Source of the DNA: an uncultured Nitrospirales bacterium
Lineage (GTDB): Bacteria; Nitrospirota; Nitrospiria; Nitrospirales; UBA8639
Assembly (NCBI GenBank): GCA_958295805.1
Contig: OY282373.1
Span: 1,707,001-1,771,000, forward strand
DNA: 64,000 bases
Reading direction: 5' to 3'
Positions 8,404-17,363 of the stretch are shown piece after piece. The position numbers and the translations under genes were made by a program. The notes beneath the pieces were generated by a model. That model saw only the letters and a list, made by a program, of their open reading frames with translations. It had not been told where the DNA came from and ran no database searches. The stretch's first letter is position 1, and every line of letters begins with the position of its first letter.

Positions 8404-8949
8404 TCACAGGCCGGTGGCTCCCTGGGATGACCCACCAGCCAGCAATGTATTGACCTCGTTCAGAATAGCCGTATGGTCCGCCAACTCCATGTTGCCGACG
8501 CGCTGCCACCGAATCACGCCGTTTTGATCCAGAATATACACGTTCGGTATAAAGCGTCCGCCGCCGTACAACTTATCCGTGATTTTGTCGGGATCAGTGA
8601 GATACGGATAGCTCACCTTCACGGGAAAGACGCTCAAAAATTCAAGCACGTCGGCTTTGGAATCGCCCGACGAATTCACGCCGACCACCGCCACGTTTTG
8701 TCCGCGGGTGGCTTCATGCACCTTCTGTAAATTCGTCCCTTGAACCAGACACGGTTCGCAAATATGAAAGAGACCCAGCACCACGACCTTGCCCTGCAAC
8801 GCTTCCAATGAAACCGTTTCCCCCGTGACGGAGGAAAGCGAAAAGATCGGCGCCGGCTCCCCGACTTTAAATAACCCATCGGCCCAGGCCGCCGTTACTA
8901 TAGTCGCGACAAGCGCAACACTCACGAGTCCAGCGAGTTGACGTTTCAT
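8404..8949 (-). CDS. TlpA/ResA-like exported thioredoxin-fold protein
   Basis: 181 aa from the ATG at 8949, which is preceded by GGAGG five bases upstream; an in-frame ATG eight codons earlier is less likely. An N-terminal signal peptide or anchor (MKRQLAGLVSVALVATIVTAAWA) precedes a peroxiredoxin/thioredoxin-like domain: PAPIFSLSSVTGETVSLEALQGK, then VVVLGLFHICEPC with the CxxC redox pair, and the cis-Pro region RFIPNVYILDQNG. It probably serves thiol-disulphide exchange in the periplasm. No cytochrome maturation genes are nearby. Confidence 0.85.
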   Translation of the reverse strand: MKRQLAGLVSVALVATIVTAAWADGLFKVGEPAPIFSLSSVTGETVSLEALQGKVVVLGLFHICEPCLVQGTNLQKVHEATRGQNVAVVGVNSSGDSKADVLEFLSVFPVKVSYPYLTDPDKITDKLYGGGRFIPNVYILDQNGVIRWQRVGNMELADHTAILNEVNTLLAGGSSQGATGL

Positions 8950-9057
8950 GACATCCTCCACGTTGGCAACCAATCAAGATAAACACCGACGAACCTCAAA
9001 ACAACCCCCGAATCCTACCACACGATTTTTCAGAGGGACAATGAAGATACAGGACGA

Positions 9058-10068
9058 TCATGTTCCTTCGTATCTCGCTTCCAGATCCCTTATCATGAGA
9101 TCCATCTGCTCAGGTTCTTTATGATACGTCTTGAATGATTTTATCGCTTCTCTTGCTATCTTGACGGACCTCTTTTCTTTGTCAATGCCGATATATCTTC
9201 TTCCTTCACTCAAGGCCGCCAAAGCCGTCGTCCCGCTTCCCATAAAACAATCCAGGACAATTTCATCAGGTTCAGTCAACAGCTTGATGACTCGTCGAGG
9301 CAATTCAGCGGGAAACTTGGAATCATGATCGGAATTGCTTCGCACCGAGGGGATTTCCCATACTCCCCGAGACCCCCAGTTGACCCATTCCTGTTTCGTC
9401 AAGCGTGCTCGATCAACCTTGGTTATCCCCGGTTTCCAGAAAACGTAGATATATTCCGACTCATCAACGGAACGATACGAGATGGTATGCCATCTTGAGT
9501 TCTCCCAGGTCGCATCTTTTACCCATAGACGTCGATCGTATAAATAAAAACCTGCGTTCATGGCAGCCGTTTCTATTAACCCGCCGACGAGATAGACTCT
9601 TGTTTGAGTCTGATATTTTCCACCTCGAACGTTGTTTCCGTTCAACCGTCGATCAATGGTCTGTTCACTGCATCCGAAATGTTCTGCAAGTCTGTACCTG
9701 TTCCAACCCGGATGCTGTTTCTGAACCTTGAAGACGTTCTCCCGCGTCAGCGCAATTTTCCTCAGAGAAACATTTTCCGCCATGATCTTCGGCATATTCT
9801 CATCTTTGAAACATAAAATATCGGCAATATTTATCACTAAAAACCCGCCAGGCTTAATAATGGGAAAATGTAACCGTATCACTTCACATAAAAGCTCTCT
9901 CCAATCTTCAAAAGACAAATCCTGCTCATATCCTTTTCCAACGTAATACGGAGGGGACCATACGCTGAGAGCAATAGATTCTTGCTCGATTCTTCTCAAA
10001 ATCTGCTGCGAATCACCGTGATAGATTTTGTTCGGCACAAGCGGAGGAAACAGATTTACAACTGCCAT
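9058..10068 (-). CDS. DNA methyltransferase, beta-type order, SPPY motif (probable N4-cytosine), with internal HTH
   Basis: 336 aa. Motif IV SPPYY (residues 38-42) comes before motif I CFMGSGT (about 274-280), the beta-class order. SPPY is the form most often found in N4-cytosine methyltransferases. Between them lies a helix-turn-helix-like insert (about 110-146: GWNRYRLAEHFGCSEQTIDR) followed by RGGKYQTQTRV, probably part of target recognition. The start at 10068 lies inside the restriction gene, whose stop is at 10056, and GGAG precedes it. It is likely the protective partner of the SfiI-like enzyme; SfiI's own cognate methylase is, as I recall, an m4C enzyme. Confidence 0.88.
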   Translation of the reverse strand: MAVVNLFPPLVPNKIYHGDSQQILRRIEQESIALSVWSPPYYVGKGYEQDLSFEDWRELLCEVIRLHFPIIKPGGFLVINIADILCFKDENMPKIMAENVSLRKIALTRENVFKVQKQHPGWNRYRLAEHFGCSEQTIDRRLNGNNVRGGKYQTQTRVYLVGGLIETAAMNAGFYLYDRRLWVKDATWENSRWHTISYRSVDESEYIYVFWKPGITKVDRARLTKQEWVNWGSRGVWEIPSVRSNSDHDSKFPAELPRRVIKLLTEPDEIVLDCFMGSGTTALAALSEGRRYIGIDKEKRSVKIAREAIKSFKTYHKEPEQMDLMIRDLEARYEGT

Positions 10069-10775
10069 GATCCCAGACACTCCTGTTTTTCTTGATCGTA
10101 GGTGAGCGTTTGTATTCTCCACGAAGCCTTGCCTTTCAACCGGTCAAAGCTGACTCTCACTCTGAAATCTTCGCCCAACGTCGGGGCATTTCTCCCCGCC
10201 AGCCAGATTCCATCATCAACCGTTGGATTATACCTTTCTTGCAACTTTCCATTCGGAATCGCTGCAATGGTAACTTCCCTCAAATGATGTGCACCTTCTT
10301 CATCATCATGGTACATGAAATGAATAAGGCACGTCGTTGTCAGATAATGCTTGCCTCCATATTCAGATATTTCCGGCAGCGATCCTTTCTCATTAACCTC
10401 AGTATCAGATCTCCTTTGTCTCACCCACATGGAAGTCTGTGACATCTGAATCGTTGCAGAACGATTTTCCTTTTCTGCCTTTGAGTCAATAAACAACGTT
10501 TGTCTAACCGTTTGCTCGGGAAGAATCACGTATCTTGCTTTCTTGTAATCAACGTTTCCGTACACTCTCTGTTGCACGTTAAACCCTGAAAGCCGATCAA
10601 GTAATTCTCGCGTGATATCTTCAGCAATATCCTTCACGCTATCGGGCGATTTGAGAAATATCTCATGTGCTTCCATTCCGAAATCATAAACCGCCTGAAA
10701 TATCCAACGTAAAGTCAGTTTCTCAATTTCCTCGATTTCATCTAAAGATAGAACGCCTGGGTCTTTCTCCGTCAT
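10056..10775 (-). CDS. SfiI-like type II restriction endonuclease
   Basis: 239 aa from the ATG at 10775, which overlaps the upstream stop as ATGA; an in-frame ATG at 10793 is possible. Recalled similarity to SfiI (269 aa, GGCCNNNNNGGCC) runs along much of the length: LSLDEIEEIEKLTLR, IAEDIT, VDYKKARY, FIDSKAEK, LQERYNPTVDD and RVRVSFDRLKGKASWRIQ. Candidate catalytic residues are D76 (in VDYKK), D97 and K99 (in IDSKA), the D...DxK arrangement of the PD-(D/E)xK fold. It overlaps the methyltransferase gene by 13 bases. Specificity cannot be read from sequence but may be a related interrupted palindrome. Confidence 0.8.
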   Translation of the reverse strand: MTEKDPGVLSLDEIEEIEKLTLRWIFQAVYDFGMEAHEIFLKSPDSVKDIAEDITRELLDRLSGFNVQQRVYGNVDYKKARYVILPEQTVRQTLFIDSKAEKENRSATIQMSQTSMWVRQRRSDTEVNEKGSLPEISEYGGKHYLTTTCLIHFMYHDDEEGAHHLREVTIAAIPNGKLQERYNPTVDDGIWLAGRNAPTLGEDFRVRVSFDRLKGKASWRIQTLTYDQEKQECLGSWQL

Positions 10776-10924
10776 GTTCTTGTTCTTTCCCATAGAGCCG
10801 GAATTACACCACGACCGCTATTTGCCTGTTCTCGATAGTCAAGGGCAGCCTCTTTTCCACCAGCATCCACTTCTAAAGAAGCCGTGTGACAACGCGGATG
10901 ATTCGAGCCAAAGATATCAGACAT
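10772..10924 (-). CDS. Possible 50-aa coupled ORF between the large helical gene and the restriction gene
   Basis: ATG at 10924 overlaps the last codons and stop (10919-10917) of the 1188-aa gene. Its own stop at 10774-10772 overlaps the restriction gene ATG as ATGA. The product (starting MSDIFGSNHPRCHTASLEVD) has one Cys and no recognised domain. The tidy overlaps on both sides suggest a translated bridging gene, but the reading frame also runs on upstream inside the large gene, so it may be fortuitous. Confidence 0.35.
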   Translation of the reverse strand: MSDIFGSNHPRCHTASLEVDAGGKEAALDYREQANSGRGVIPALWERTRT

Positions 10925-13900
10925 CCAGAAAATCGAATCTGCCGCGACGGAGCAGGTTTTCACGGGCGCGTTTGGCGTTTTTGCGTACATTCTCGTCATT
11001 GCTTTCAAGACCTGCTTTGAGGATGGTTTTTGCCTCACCCGCCTCATGAAAGTAGGTGTCGTGCTCAAGAGCACAATCGGTAAGTTTGGCGAAGCATTCG
11101 ACCACCTTTGCCGTGTGATCATCAAGCATTCCAACGATTGGCTTGAATCCTAATATGTGAGGGAAGGGGTTCACCTTTCCTGACATGCAAATATCCAAAA
11201 TCTTGGAATAGGCCTCCAAGCGCCACCCGGCATCCAGACATTGGGCTTCCAACCAGTAGGTAAATGCTCGAAGTTCTGTTGGCTCCCCAACTCCAAACCG
11301 CCAGTCGAAGAACTGAATACATCTCTCTTTTAAGGCATGGTCGAGATGTTTTTTACTGTTTTGTAACATTCTGCCCACGTGGTCGAATAAATTCGTCCAG
11401 CGCACTCGGTCATCATTTGTCTTCTGGTAAAAACGCTCAAGCAGACTTTCTTCTCCCGTGATCGGATACGCTTCCCACAAATAATAGGTGAATAGATGAT
11501 GTCCAAGCGTATTCACGGGATTTATAATAGGATGCTTTTTGTCTCTGAGACACTTAAGATGTTCCAACGCAAAATCGAAATCGTCTCGCAGAATCTCAAA
11601 GGTCGGCTTGAACGGGCTGCTAAAACCGAGGAAATTCTTGAATGCCGCCAACCACGCAGAAAGTTTATCCTGTGGGAAAAAATCAGACTTGTGGTCAGTC
11701 GCCCACGTCCGATCAAGACCGAAAATTTTTCCGTAGTACAAGCCTAAAATGGCGTATTCAGGCAGCGATAAAGGATGGTCCGTTTCCGTGGAAAAACGTT
11801 TTTCAAGAATCGTGGTTACTGTTGAAACATCGGCTTCCGAATCATGCCTCCGCAACCAGGAACCGAAAGAGACTAAGCTCTCCAGCGCACGACTGCGGGT
11901 ATTGTTGATGGCCTCGGTAAGTTGATCATCTCGATTTAACAGTACTGGTTTGTTCCGGTCCAATCTCCAATCAAATTGCATACATAACATTTCCAGGAGC
12001 TTTGCCAACGGTTCTCGCGCAGTAATCGGCACATCCACGTCACTCTTGAGACAGGTTTCAACAAAATCACCAACTGCTCGTCGTGAACTATGCCAACATG
12101 GATTCTCCCGGGATTGGTCTCCACCCCTATAGCCTTCTTCATGCTCCTGGTCGGAGTGTGAAAGCACCCATTCGCAAAACGTCAAACACTCGTTGAGCTT
12201 ATCGAAATTTTTCGCCTTTACAAACTCCTGCATCGCACCGACTATCGCACACAGGTAAATTGGCCGCTTAATCCCCTCCCGATTTTCCATCCAAAACCTG
12301 AGTCTGTCTGCATCCGAGATGATCGAATCCCTGAAAACGGATTGAAACTCTTTTGCGAGCGCCTCAATATTGATCTCTACGAGCCAGTTGTCCTTGTCGC
12401 GGTGTTCTTCCTGCCATTCGTTAATGTAGGTGAGTAGTTCTTCATCAGTGAGATTTGCGAGGTCCTCACGTGAACTTGGACTCTGGTTGGACACCACTCC
12501 GCCCTTTGTTTCACCAACTAGGTAATAGTCTTTATCATCAATGTGGCCATCGGCTTCATCTTCCAATTCCTGGAAGTAGGTTGCGTGCTCGCCAAACAGT
12601 ACAGAAACGAAGGGTTTGAATTGTTTCCTATGGAAATAACGTTGACGCTGTCTGAAAAGTTCCTCTGTGAATCGTTCGCCCATCCACTCGCGAAAATCAG
12701 CTTCCGACGGACCGCTACGGATACTATCGAAAATTTGTGTGCGCTCTTCTTCCGTGAGCAATTCCATACCGAAATGTTCGCACGCACGCCGTATCATCCG
12801 CTGAAATTCATAATGATGTTCCCACAGAGCGTAATCTCCATGTGCCAGGATTAAATCCCGAATCCAGGGCTTGGTTTGATCATTCGGATATAGCGCGTAA
12901 AGGTGTTGCCTCAGGCGTTTAAAAACTTTCCACCGCTGATTGCGTAGTACCTTGTCCAAATCCGCAACCGATTCGGACGACTTTTCGTAAACCTTCTCGC
13001 ACGCAAAAGTCAGGATATGAACAAGCGTTGCCCTAGAGTCCTCATAATCACGATCCGCCGCGTCAAGTCTCCGACACCATATCTCGGATATGTCTTGCTC
13101 ACTCCCCTTATCAATATCTTCTTGGTGCATTGTCAGAGGAATCATGCTGGCGACAGTATCAATGAGAATACAGGCAACCCGATAGGGTTCCTTTTCTGCC
13201 AGTGGCCGGACACCATTATTCAATATTTTCTGATATTCCCAAAGGCAGAATCGAGGAACAGGTTCGAGGAGAGTCATCACCGCTTGCCCCTCTCTTCGCC
13301 GGGCTTGCTTGTCTTCTGATTGTGGGTCTGGTCGGAAATCAACCACTTTAGACAGCAGCGAGGATGTAAAACCCTCAAGTGGCTTTTCAAAGAGGTAGGG
13401 CTTCTTGAGTAGTTCAATAATATTATCATGCCACATCCAGGTATTAACCCAGGCATTATCGACAAAAGCCATAATTTTGTTTTCAAACCGATGAATGACC
13501 TCCGGAGAATCAGCTTTTAGAACAACATCAATAATCTCCTTCAGAATCCGAGGATTGTCTGTATCCGGAAGTTGCTCCAAAATGCCCAACACTTTTTCAG
13601 GTTCCGAATCAAAAACTCGAACGAGATAGGAAAGCGGCGGCCAAAACGGGAAATTTATCCTGTCGTCACCAATCGGCTCCGCGTCCGGTGGATGAGCGAA
13701 ATAGCCCTTTTCGTCAAGGGTAGGTATCCACTCAGCATCGTTTACATGTTGGAAAAAGAAAACGAAGTTCGCTCCTCTACGTTCGATTAGTGAAAGCAAA
13801 GGTTCTGTATCGCTCTCTAAACGAACAGGACGGTCCAAAATTGAGCGAATTTCCTCTTGATCTTGTGCGGTGATTGGGGCAAGAAGCTCGAGTACTGTTC

Positions 13901-14483
13901 TTTCCAGTATGGTCAAACATTCGCTGAAACCTTCTACAGTCTGCTCGGTTTGATGATGCGCATAACCCTCTAATTTTTGCCACAATTTGTGTATTGTATC
14001 CCGCTTCCGTTGTCGAATGTCGGAGCCCAAGTGTTCGGCCATGGGATCGCGTTTCGCCAATGTCGACTGTACCCGTTCTCGCCGAGTTGGTTGCTGGTTG
14101 GCCATCAAATAACGGTCTATTTCTCCGAGTGTCTTGGCGAGTTCACAATCTATCTTCTTGTCTCCCCAAGCGTTGCCATAACGCTCTTTGTCTTTTGTAA
14201 AGCGCGCATCTATGTTGCTTCGCATATCTCTAAAATTGCCCGGCACGTCCATTTCCCCAACCACTCGTGGGAGTTTTTCAATAAGCTCTCGTAGCGAGTG
14301 TGCCGCCTGGGAAATACGATCAGGATTATGAGGGTTGTCCAGTGCATAAAGCGCACCGAGGTACCAATTACTTAGTCGGTATTTCTTCGTTTCTTTACCC
14401 TGTAATGCTTCCAATACCACCCGTTGCTGGTCGGTCAGTTTCAGTGGCATCGGCAGTTTTCGATCTGGACTTTCGTTACTCAT
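10917..14483 (-). CDS. Very large helical protein of unknown function within defence operon
   Basis: 1188 aa, no signal peptide or membrane segment, and no Walker A, HD, PD-(D/E)xK or TIR motif that I can find. It is rich in Trp/Phe/Leu/Glu helices, consistent with a HEAT/TPR-like alpha solenoid. Two stretches stand out. The first is an N-terminal helical block (about 30-75: YLGALYALDNPHNPDRISQA followed by AHSLRELIEKLPR). The second, near residues 280-330 (FPFWPPLSYLVRVFDSEPEK), looks like a repeat motif I associate with large bacterial defence-type proteins. The gene starts 50 bases after the type III res stop and overlaps a 50-aa ORF leading into the SfiI-like genes. Codon use looks more A+T-rich than in res. 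Function unknown; by context a phage-defence component, sensor or scaffold. Confidence 0.85.
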   Translation of the reverse strand: MSNESPDRKLPMPLKLTDQQRVVLEALQGKETKKYRLSNWYLGALYALDNPHNPDRISQAAHSLRELIEKLPRVVGEMDVPGNFRDMRSNIDARFTKDKERYGNAWGDKKIDCELAKTLGEIDRYLMANQQPTRRERVQSTLAKRDPMAEHLGSDIRQRKRDTIHKLWQKLEGYAHHQTEQTVEGFSECLTILERTVLELLAPITAQDQEEIRSILDRPVRLESDTEPLLSLIERRGANFVFFFQHVNDAEWIPTLDEKGYFAHPPDAEPIGDDRINFPFWPPLSYLVRVFDSEPEKVLGILEQLPDTDNPRILKEIIDVVLKADSPEVIHRFENKIMAFVDNAWVNTWMWHDNIIELLKKPYLFEKPLEGFTSSLLSKVVDFRPDPQSEDKQARRREGQAVMTLLEPVPRFCLWEYQKILNNGVRPLAEKEPYRVACILIDTVASMIPLTMHQEDIDKGSEQDISEIWCRRLDAADRDYEDSRATLVHILTFACEKVYEKSSESVADLDKVLRNQRWKVFKRLRQHLYALYPNDQTKPWIRDLILAHGDYALWEHHYEFQRMIRRACEHFGMELLTEEERTQIFDSIRSGPSEADFREWMGERFTEELFRQRQRYFHRKQFKPFVSVLFGEHATYFQELEDEADGHIDDKDYYLVGETKGGVVSNQSPSSREDLANLTDEELLTYINEWQEEHRDKDNWLVEINIEALAKEFQSVFRDSIISDADRLRFWMENREGIKRPIYLCAIVGAMQEFVKAKNFDKLNECLTFCEWVLSHSDQEHEEGYRGGDQSRENPCWHSSRRAVGDFVETCLKSDVDVPITAREPLAKLLEMLCMQFDWRLDRNKPVLLNRDDQLTEAINNTRSRALESLVSFGSWLRRHDSEADVSTVTTILEKRFSTETDHPLSLPEYAILGLYYGKIFGLDRTWATDHKSDFFPQDKLSAWLAAFKNFLGFSSPFKPTFEILRDDFDFALEHLKCLRDKKHPIINPVNTLGHHLFTYYLWEAYPITGEESLLERFYQKTNDDRVRWTNLFDHVGRMLQNSKKHLDHALKERCIQFFDWRFGVGEPTELRAFTYWLEAQCLDAGWRLEAYSKILDICMSGKVNPFPHILGFKPIVGMLDDHTAKVVECFAKLTDCALEHDTYFHEAGEAKTILKAGLESNDENVRKNAKRARENLLRRGRFDFLDV

Positions 14484-14533
14484 AGCGGGATAAAGGCTTC
14501 TTGAAGAACAATTGATCGGCAGAAGGCCGGGAC

Positions 14534-17140
14534 TTAATCACGAGCACGTGCATTTCCCCTTGGCCGAGACGCTTGTTGCTTACGTGGTTGATAGCCCTCA
14601 TCTTGTTCAAGAAGTTCGTAGACCTGCTCCTGCCAGCAATCTTCGAACATCATTCGGAACGTCGCGGGAGGCGTGCGGACGGTCATGTGTCCTCTTTCAA
14701 GGGCGCCCGTGTACGCTTTCTCAAGGGTTGTCAGCAGCTTTTGTTTGTAACTCGCGTCTTCGCTGCCTTTCAGATGGATGCCTTTTGTTTCCAGGATCAG
14801 CAGGTTGCCGTTGTCGTTGCGGCAGGCGACAAAATCGGGATACACCCGTTGGCGCCGCCAACCCTGTAAAGAATATTCCTGCCGTGCGGCGACTCTGTGC
14901 CACCAATAGACTGCATTGCTCTTTTCCAGATACAGCGCAAAATTCCTTTCCAGCCCGTTGAATCCACTCTCAAAAAGAGGCTCGAACAGACTGCGTTGGA
15001 TCAGGCTGCCGTGTTCCCCTTGCAGGGTTTTCTCTTCCTTGGAAACAAACACCTCGAACGACCTGCCCAGCGCGTAGTTCAACCGCTCATCGGTCTCAAG
15101 GTGAAACCGGACTTCATCTTTGGCGATCTTCGTGCGGAAAACGGCTTCGGCCTTGGCGTCAACGTCGTCTTTCACTCTGCGTCTCAGGATTTCTGAAAGA
15201 TAGACGCGGTTGCTCAAAAGTGTTGAACCGGCGTGTCCGCTCATCTCGTGCTTGTGGAGAAAACTCTTCGCTATGCGCGCCGCCTGCCATGGATTCGGCA
15301 CCACGTCCATCAACCGCCGGACAAAATAGTCAAGGCTCATCCGTTCGCCGGTTTCAAAAGTTTCATCGGAGACGTTTCTTCCGCCCTGCACGTCAACCGC
15401 GGCAATAATCTCCCGCCTGGTGTCTTCATGATCCAGATTCACCGCCTCACCCGCGTCGATCCCGTCCCAACTCACGGCGCTCAATACGTCGCGGTCGTAG
15501 TCAATCGGGCGCCAGCCTTTCCCCTTCTTGTGCAGAACTTGAGGAAGGAAAATTTTAAGGTTGCCGTAGGCCCCGCGACGCCTGACGGTTATCGGTTTCG
15601 GCACGTCTCCCGGGCCGTGCGCGTGAACGGTATCACCCAACCCCGTCAATCCCTCGTTCTCCAGCCCGGCTTTCACGCCTTCAACCGCCTTACCCACGTC
15701 CTTGTTGTAACAGTAGATATAGCATTGGTTCAGGGCGCGACCTGCCTTAATTCTTCGGGCGTGCGGCTGTCGCATGATTCGCCCCACCATTTGAGTCATG
15801 GCCGTCGTGGCCGTCGTGTTGTCCAGCAGGGTCAGCACGTACGCAAACGAGCAGTCCCAACCCTCTTTGAGTGCGTCTTTCGTGAGAATCCAGCGGACAG
15901 GGCTCCGTTCGCTCAATAAATCTTCGCGTGCGAGTTCCTTGTGTTCGGACGACTGGACTCGTATCCGCGTCTCCGGTACGGCAAGATTGCCTCTCAGGTA
16001 TTCGCGCACGTCTTCGGAATGAACGTATCCCCTGCTCCGCTGCTCCTTGCCCGTCCGTTGGACCCTGACCAGCGCGATGGGACGAACATAGCGATTTTCC
16101 CTTGATTGGAGTTTCCGCGTCTCGTCTTCCAGTTGCTCCAATTTTTTCTGCGTTTCCGCGAGCGTGTGTTTCCAGTCGGAGTTACTGAAGCTGTGAATCT
16201 CTATGGGGAGCTTAATCATCTCCTCGGCCTGCAACTCGGTACCCGAGACGTTGACCAGGACGTTGCTGATACCAAGTTTGGGCGTGGCGGATAATTCGAG
16301 CACGAAACGAGGATTGAGCCGGTTGACGGACTTGACGAAATCCTGATTATTCTTGTCGTTTGGCCCATACGCTTTGTGCGCCTCGTCCAGAATCACGGTC
16401 GGACGGACGAGTTTCAGGACGTTGATGAGACTGTGCTTGATCCAATCGCCGCGTTCGTTTTTCTCCAGATCAGAACGTCGTTCTGCAAGGTCGCGGTTCG
16501 CAGTCGCGTCGTCCTGCTCGGGAAAGAACGAGGTGTATCCGCCACTGTCCCTGAATATTTTGAGAAAATCCTTGCCCTTTTGCCGATTGGCCGACGGCAG
16601 CATCAGCAGCATGACGCACAGCCGGCTTTCGACGTCTTGTCGGGTAAAGCGATCGTCCTTCTGCAACAGTTTGACCGTGCCGCCGGAAAGCCGCTCAAGC
16701 ATTTGCCGGTATGGATGTTCGCGGGTTCTGAAGGCTTTGATCGTTTGTTCATAGATTGCCTTGGTCGGCACGATCCATAGCACAAAGCCCGTGCCCTGCT
16801 TGATGCGCTCAAGCGCAGCAACGCCCAGCAACGTCTTGCCGCCGCCGGTCGGGACTTTCAAACAGACGTGCGGCACCGGCTCACCGGACGCTGCCGTCCG
16901 GGAAATGTAGTCAGGGATTTCAGAAGTGCCGTCCTGTTTCTGAACGGGGGGAAGAACGGTTCGATCTTTCAGCGACGTCCACGCGGAACGGGGGTAGTTT
17001 TTCAATTCATCGGGAACTTCAACGCCGGTTTCTTCAAGTGCTTTGACGACTCGTTCACTTTTGCACCGTGCGTCCTTCAGTGCTTCAAGCCATCGCTCCA
17101 ACTGGTCAAGCGCGTCCTGCTGGTAGGTTTTGAGTTGCAT
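14534..17140 (-). CDS. Type III restriction enzyme Res subunit (DEAD-like helicase/translocase plus nuclease)
   Basis: 868 aa. SF2 helicase motifs: I VPTGGGKT (96-103), II LDEAHKAY (DEAH 252-255), III LSATP and VI QMVGRIMRQ. The C-terminal nuclease shows YPDFVAC (D769) and LILETKG (E784, K786), the PD...ExK pattern of Res proteins. With the upstream Mod it would make an ATP-dependent type III restriction complex. Its ATG at 17140 abuts the hicA stop with no gap, so expression is tied to the toxin-antitoxin genes. Length is close to other Res subunits. Confidence 0.92.
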   Translation of the reverse strand: MQLKTYQQDALDQLERWLEALKDARCKSERVVKALEETGVEVPDELKNYPRSAWTSLKDRTVLPPVQKQDGTSEIPDYISRTAASGEPVPHVCLKVPTGGGKTLLGVAALERIKQGTGFVLWIVPTKAIYEQTIKAFRTREHPYRQMLERLSGGTVKLLQKDDRFTRQDVESRLCVMLLMLPSANRQKGKDFLKIFRDSGGYTSFFPEQDDATANRDLAERRSDLEKNERGDWIKHSLINVLKLVRPTVILDEAHKAYGPNDKNNQDFVKSVNRLNPRFVLELSATPKLGISNVLVNVSGTELQAEEMIKLPIEIHSFSNSDWKHTLAETQKKLEQLEDETRKLQSRENRYVRPIALVRVQRTGKEQRSRGYVHSEDVREYLRGNLAVPETRIRVQSSEHKELAREDLLSERSPVRWILTKDALKEGWDCSFAYVLTLLDNTTATTAMTQMVGRIMRQPHARRIKAGRALNQCYIYCYNKDVGKAVEGVKAGLENEGLTGLGDTVHAHGPGDVPKPITVRRRGAYGNLKIFLPQVLHKKGKGWRPIDYDRDVLSAVSWDGIDAGEAVNLDHEDTRREIIAAVDVQGGRNVSDETFETGERMSLDYFVRRLMDVVPNPWQAARIAKSFLHKHEMSGHAGSTLLSNRVYLSEILRRRVKDDVDAKAEAVFRTKIAKDEVRFHLETDERLNYALGRSFEVFVSKEEKTLQGEHGSLIQRSLFEPLFESGFNGLERNFALYLEKSNAVYWWHRVAARQEYSLQGWRRQRVYPDFVACRNDNGNLLILETKGIHLKGSEDASYKQKLLTTLEKAYTGALERGHMTVRTPPATFRMMFEDCWQEQVYELLEQDEGYQPRKQQASRPRGNARARD

Positions 17141-17362
17141 TTATTTAGCTGCCGAAAATTCATCGACAGTAAGACCGGCACTATGAATAAGGCTTCTCAG
17201 AGTTCCTTTGGCAATTTCTTTGTGATTAGGCACGGAGAGCGTGGCTATTTCTCCTTCCTTTGTCATGACAATATGGCTGGCTCTTTGACGTGCTACGATC
17301 CAGCCAAAGCTCTTGAAGATTTGCACGACTTCTTTCCCACTTAGAGTGGGCAATGCCGGCAT
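17141..17362 (-). CDS. hicA: HicA-type toxin (double-stranded RNA-binding-fold mRNA interferase)
   Basis: 73 aa with the HicA/YcfA pattern: LSGKEVVQIFKSFGW, VARQRASHIVMTKEG with the conserved catalytic-type His of the GSH/ASH motif, then VPNHKEIAKGTLRSLIHSAG. HicA proteins cleave mRNA in ribosome-independent fashion and are held by HicB. It starts one base after the hicB stop, and its stop is immediately followed by the res ATG. Confidence 0.88.
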   Translation of the reverse strand: MPALPTLSGKEVVQIFKSFGWIVARQRASHIVMTKEGEIATLSVPNHKEIAKGTLRSLIHSAGLTVDEFSAAK

Positions 17363-17363
17363 A

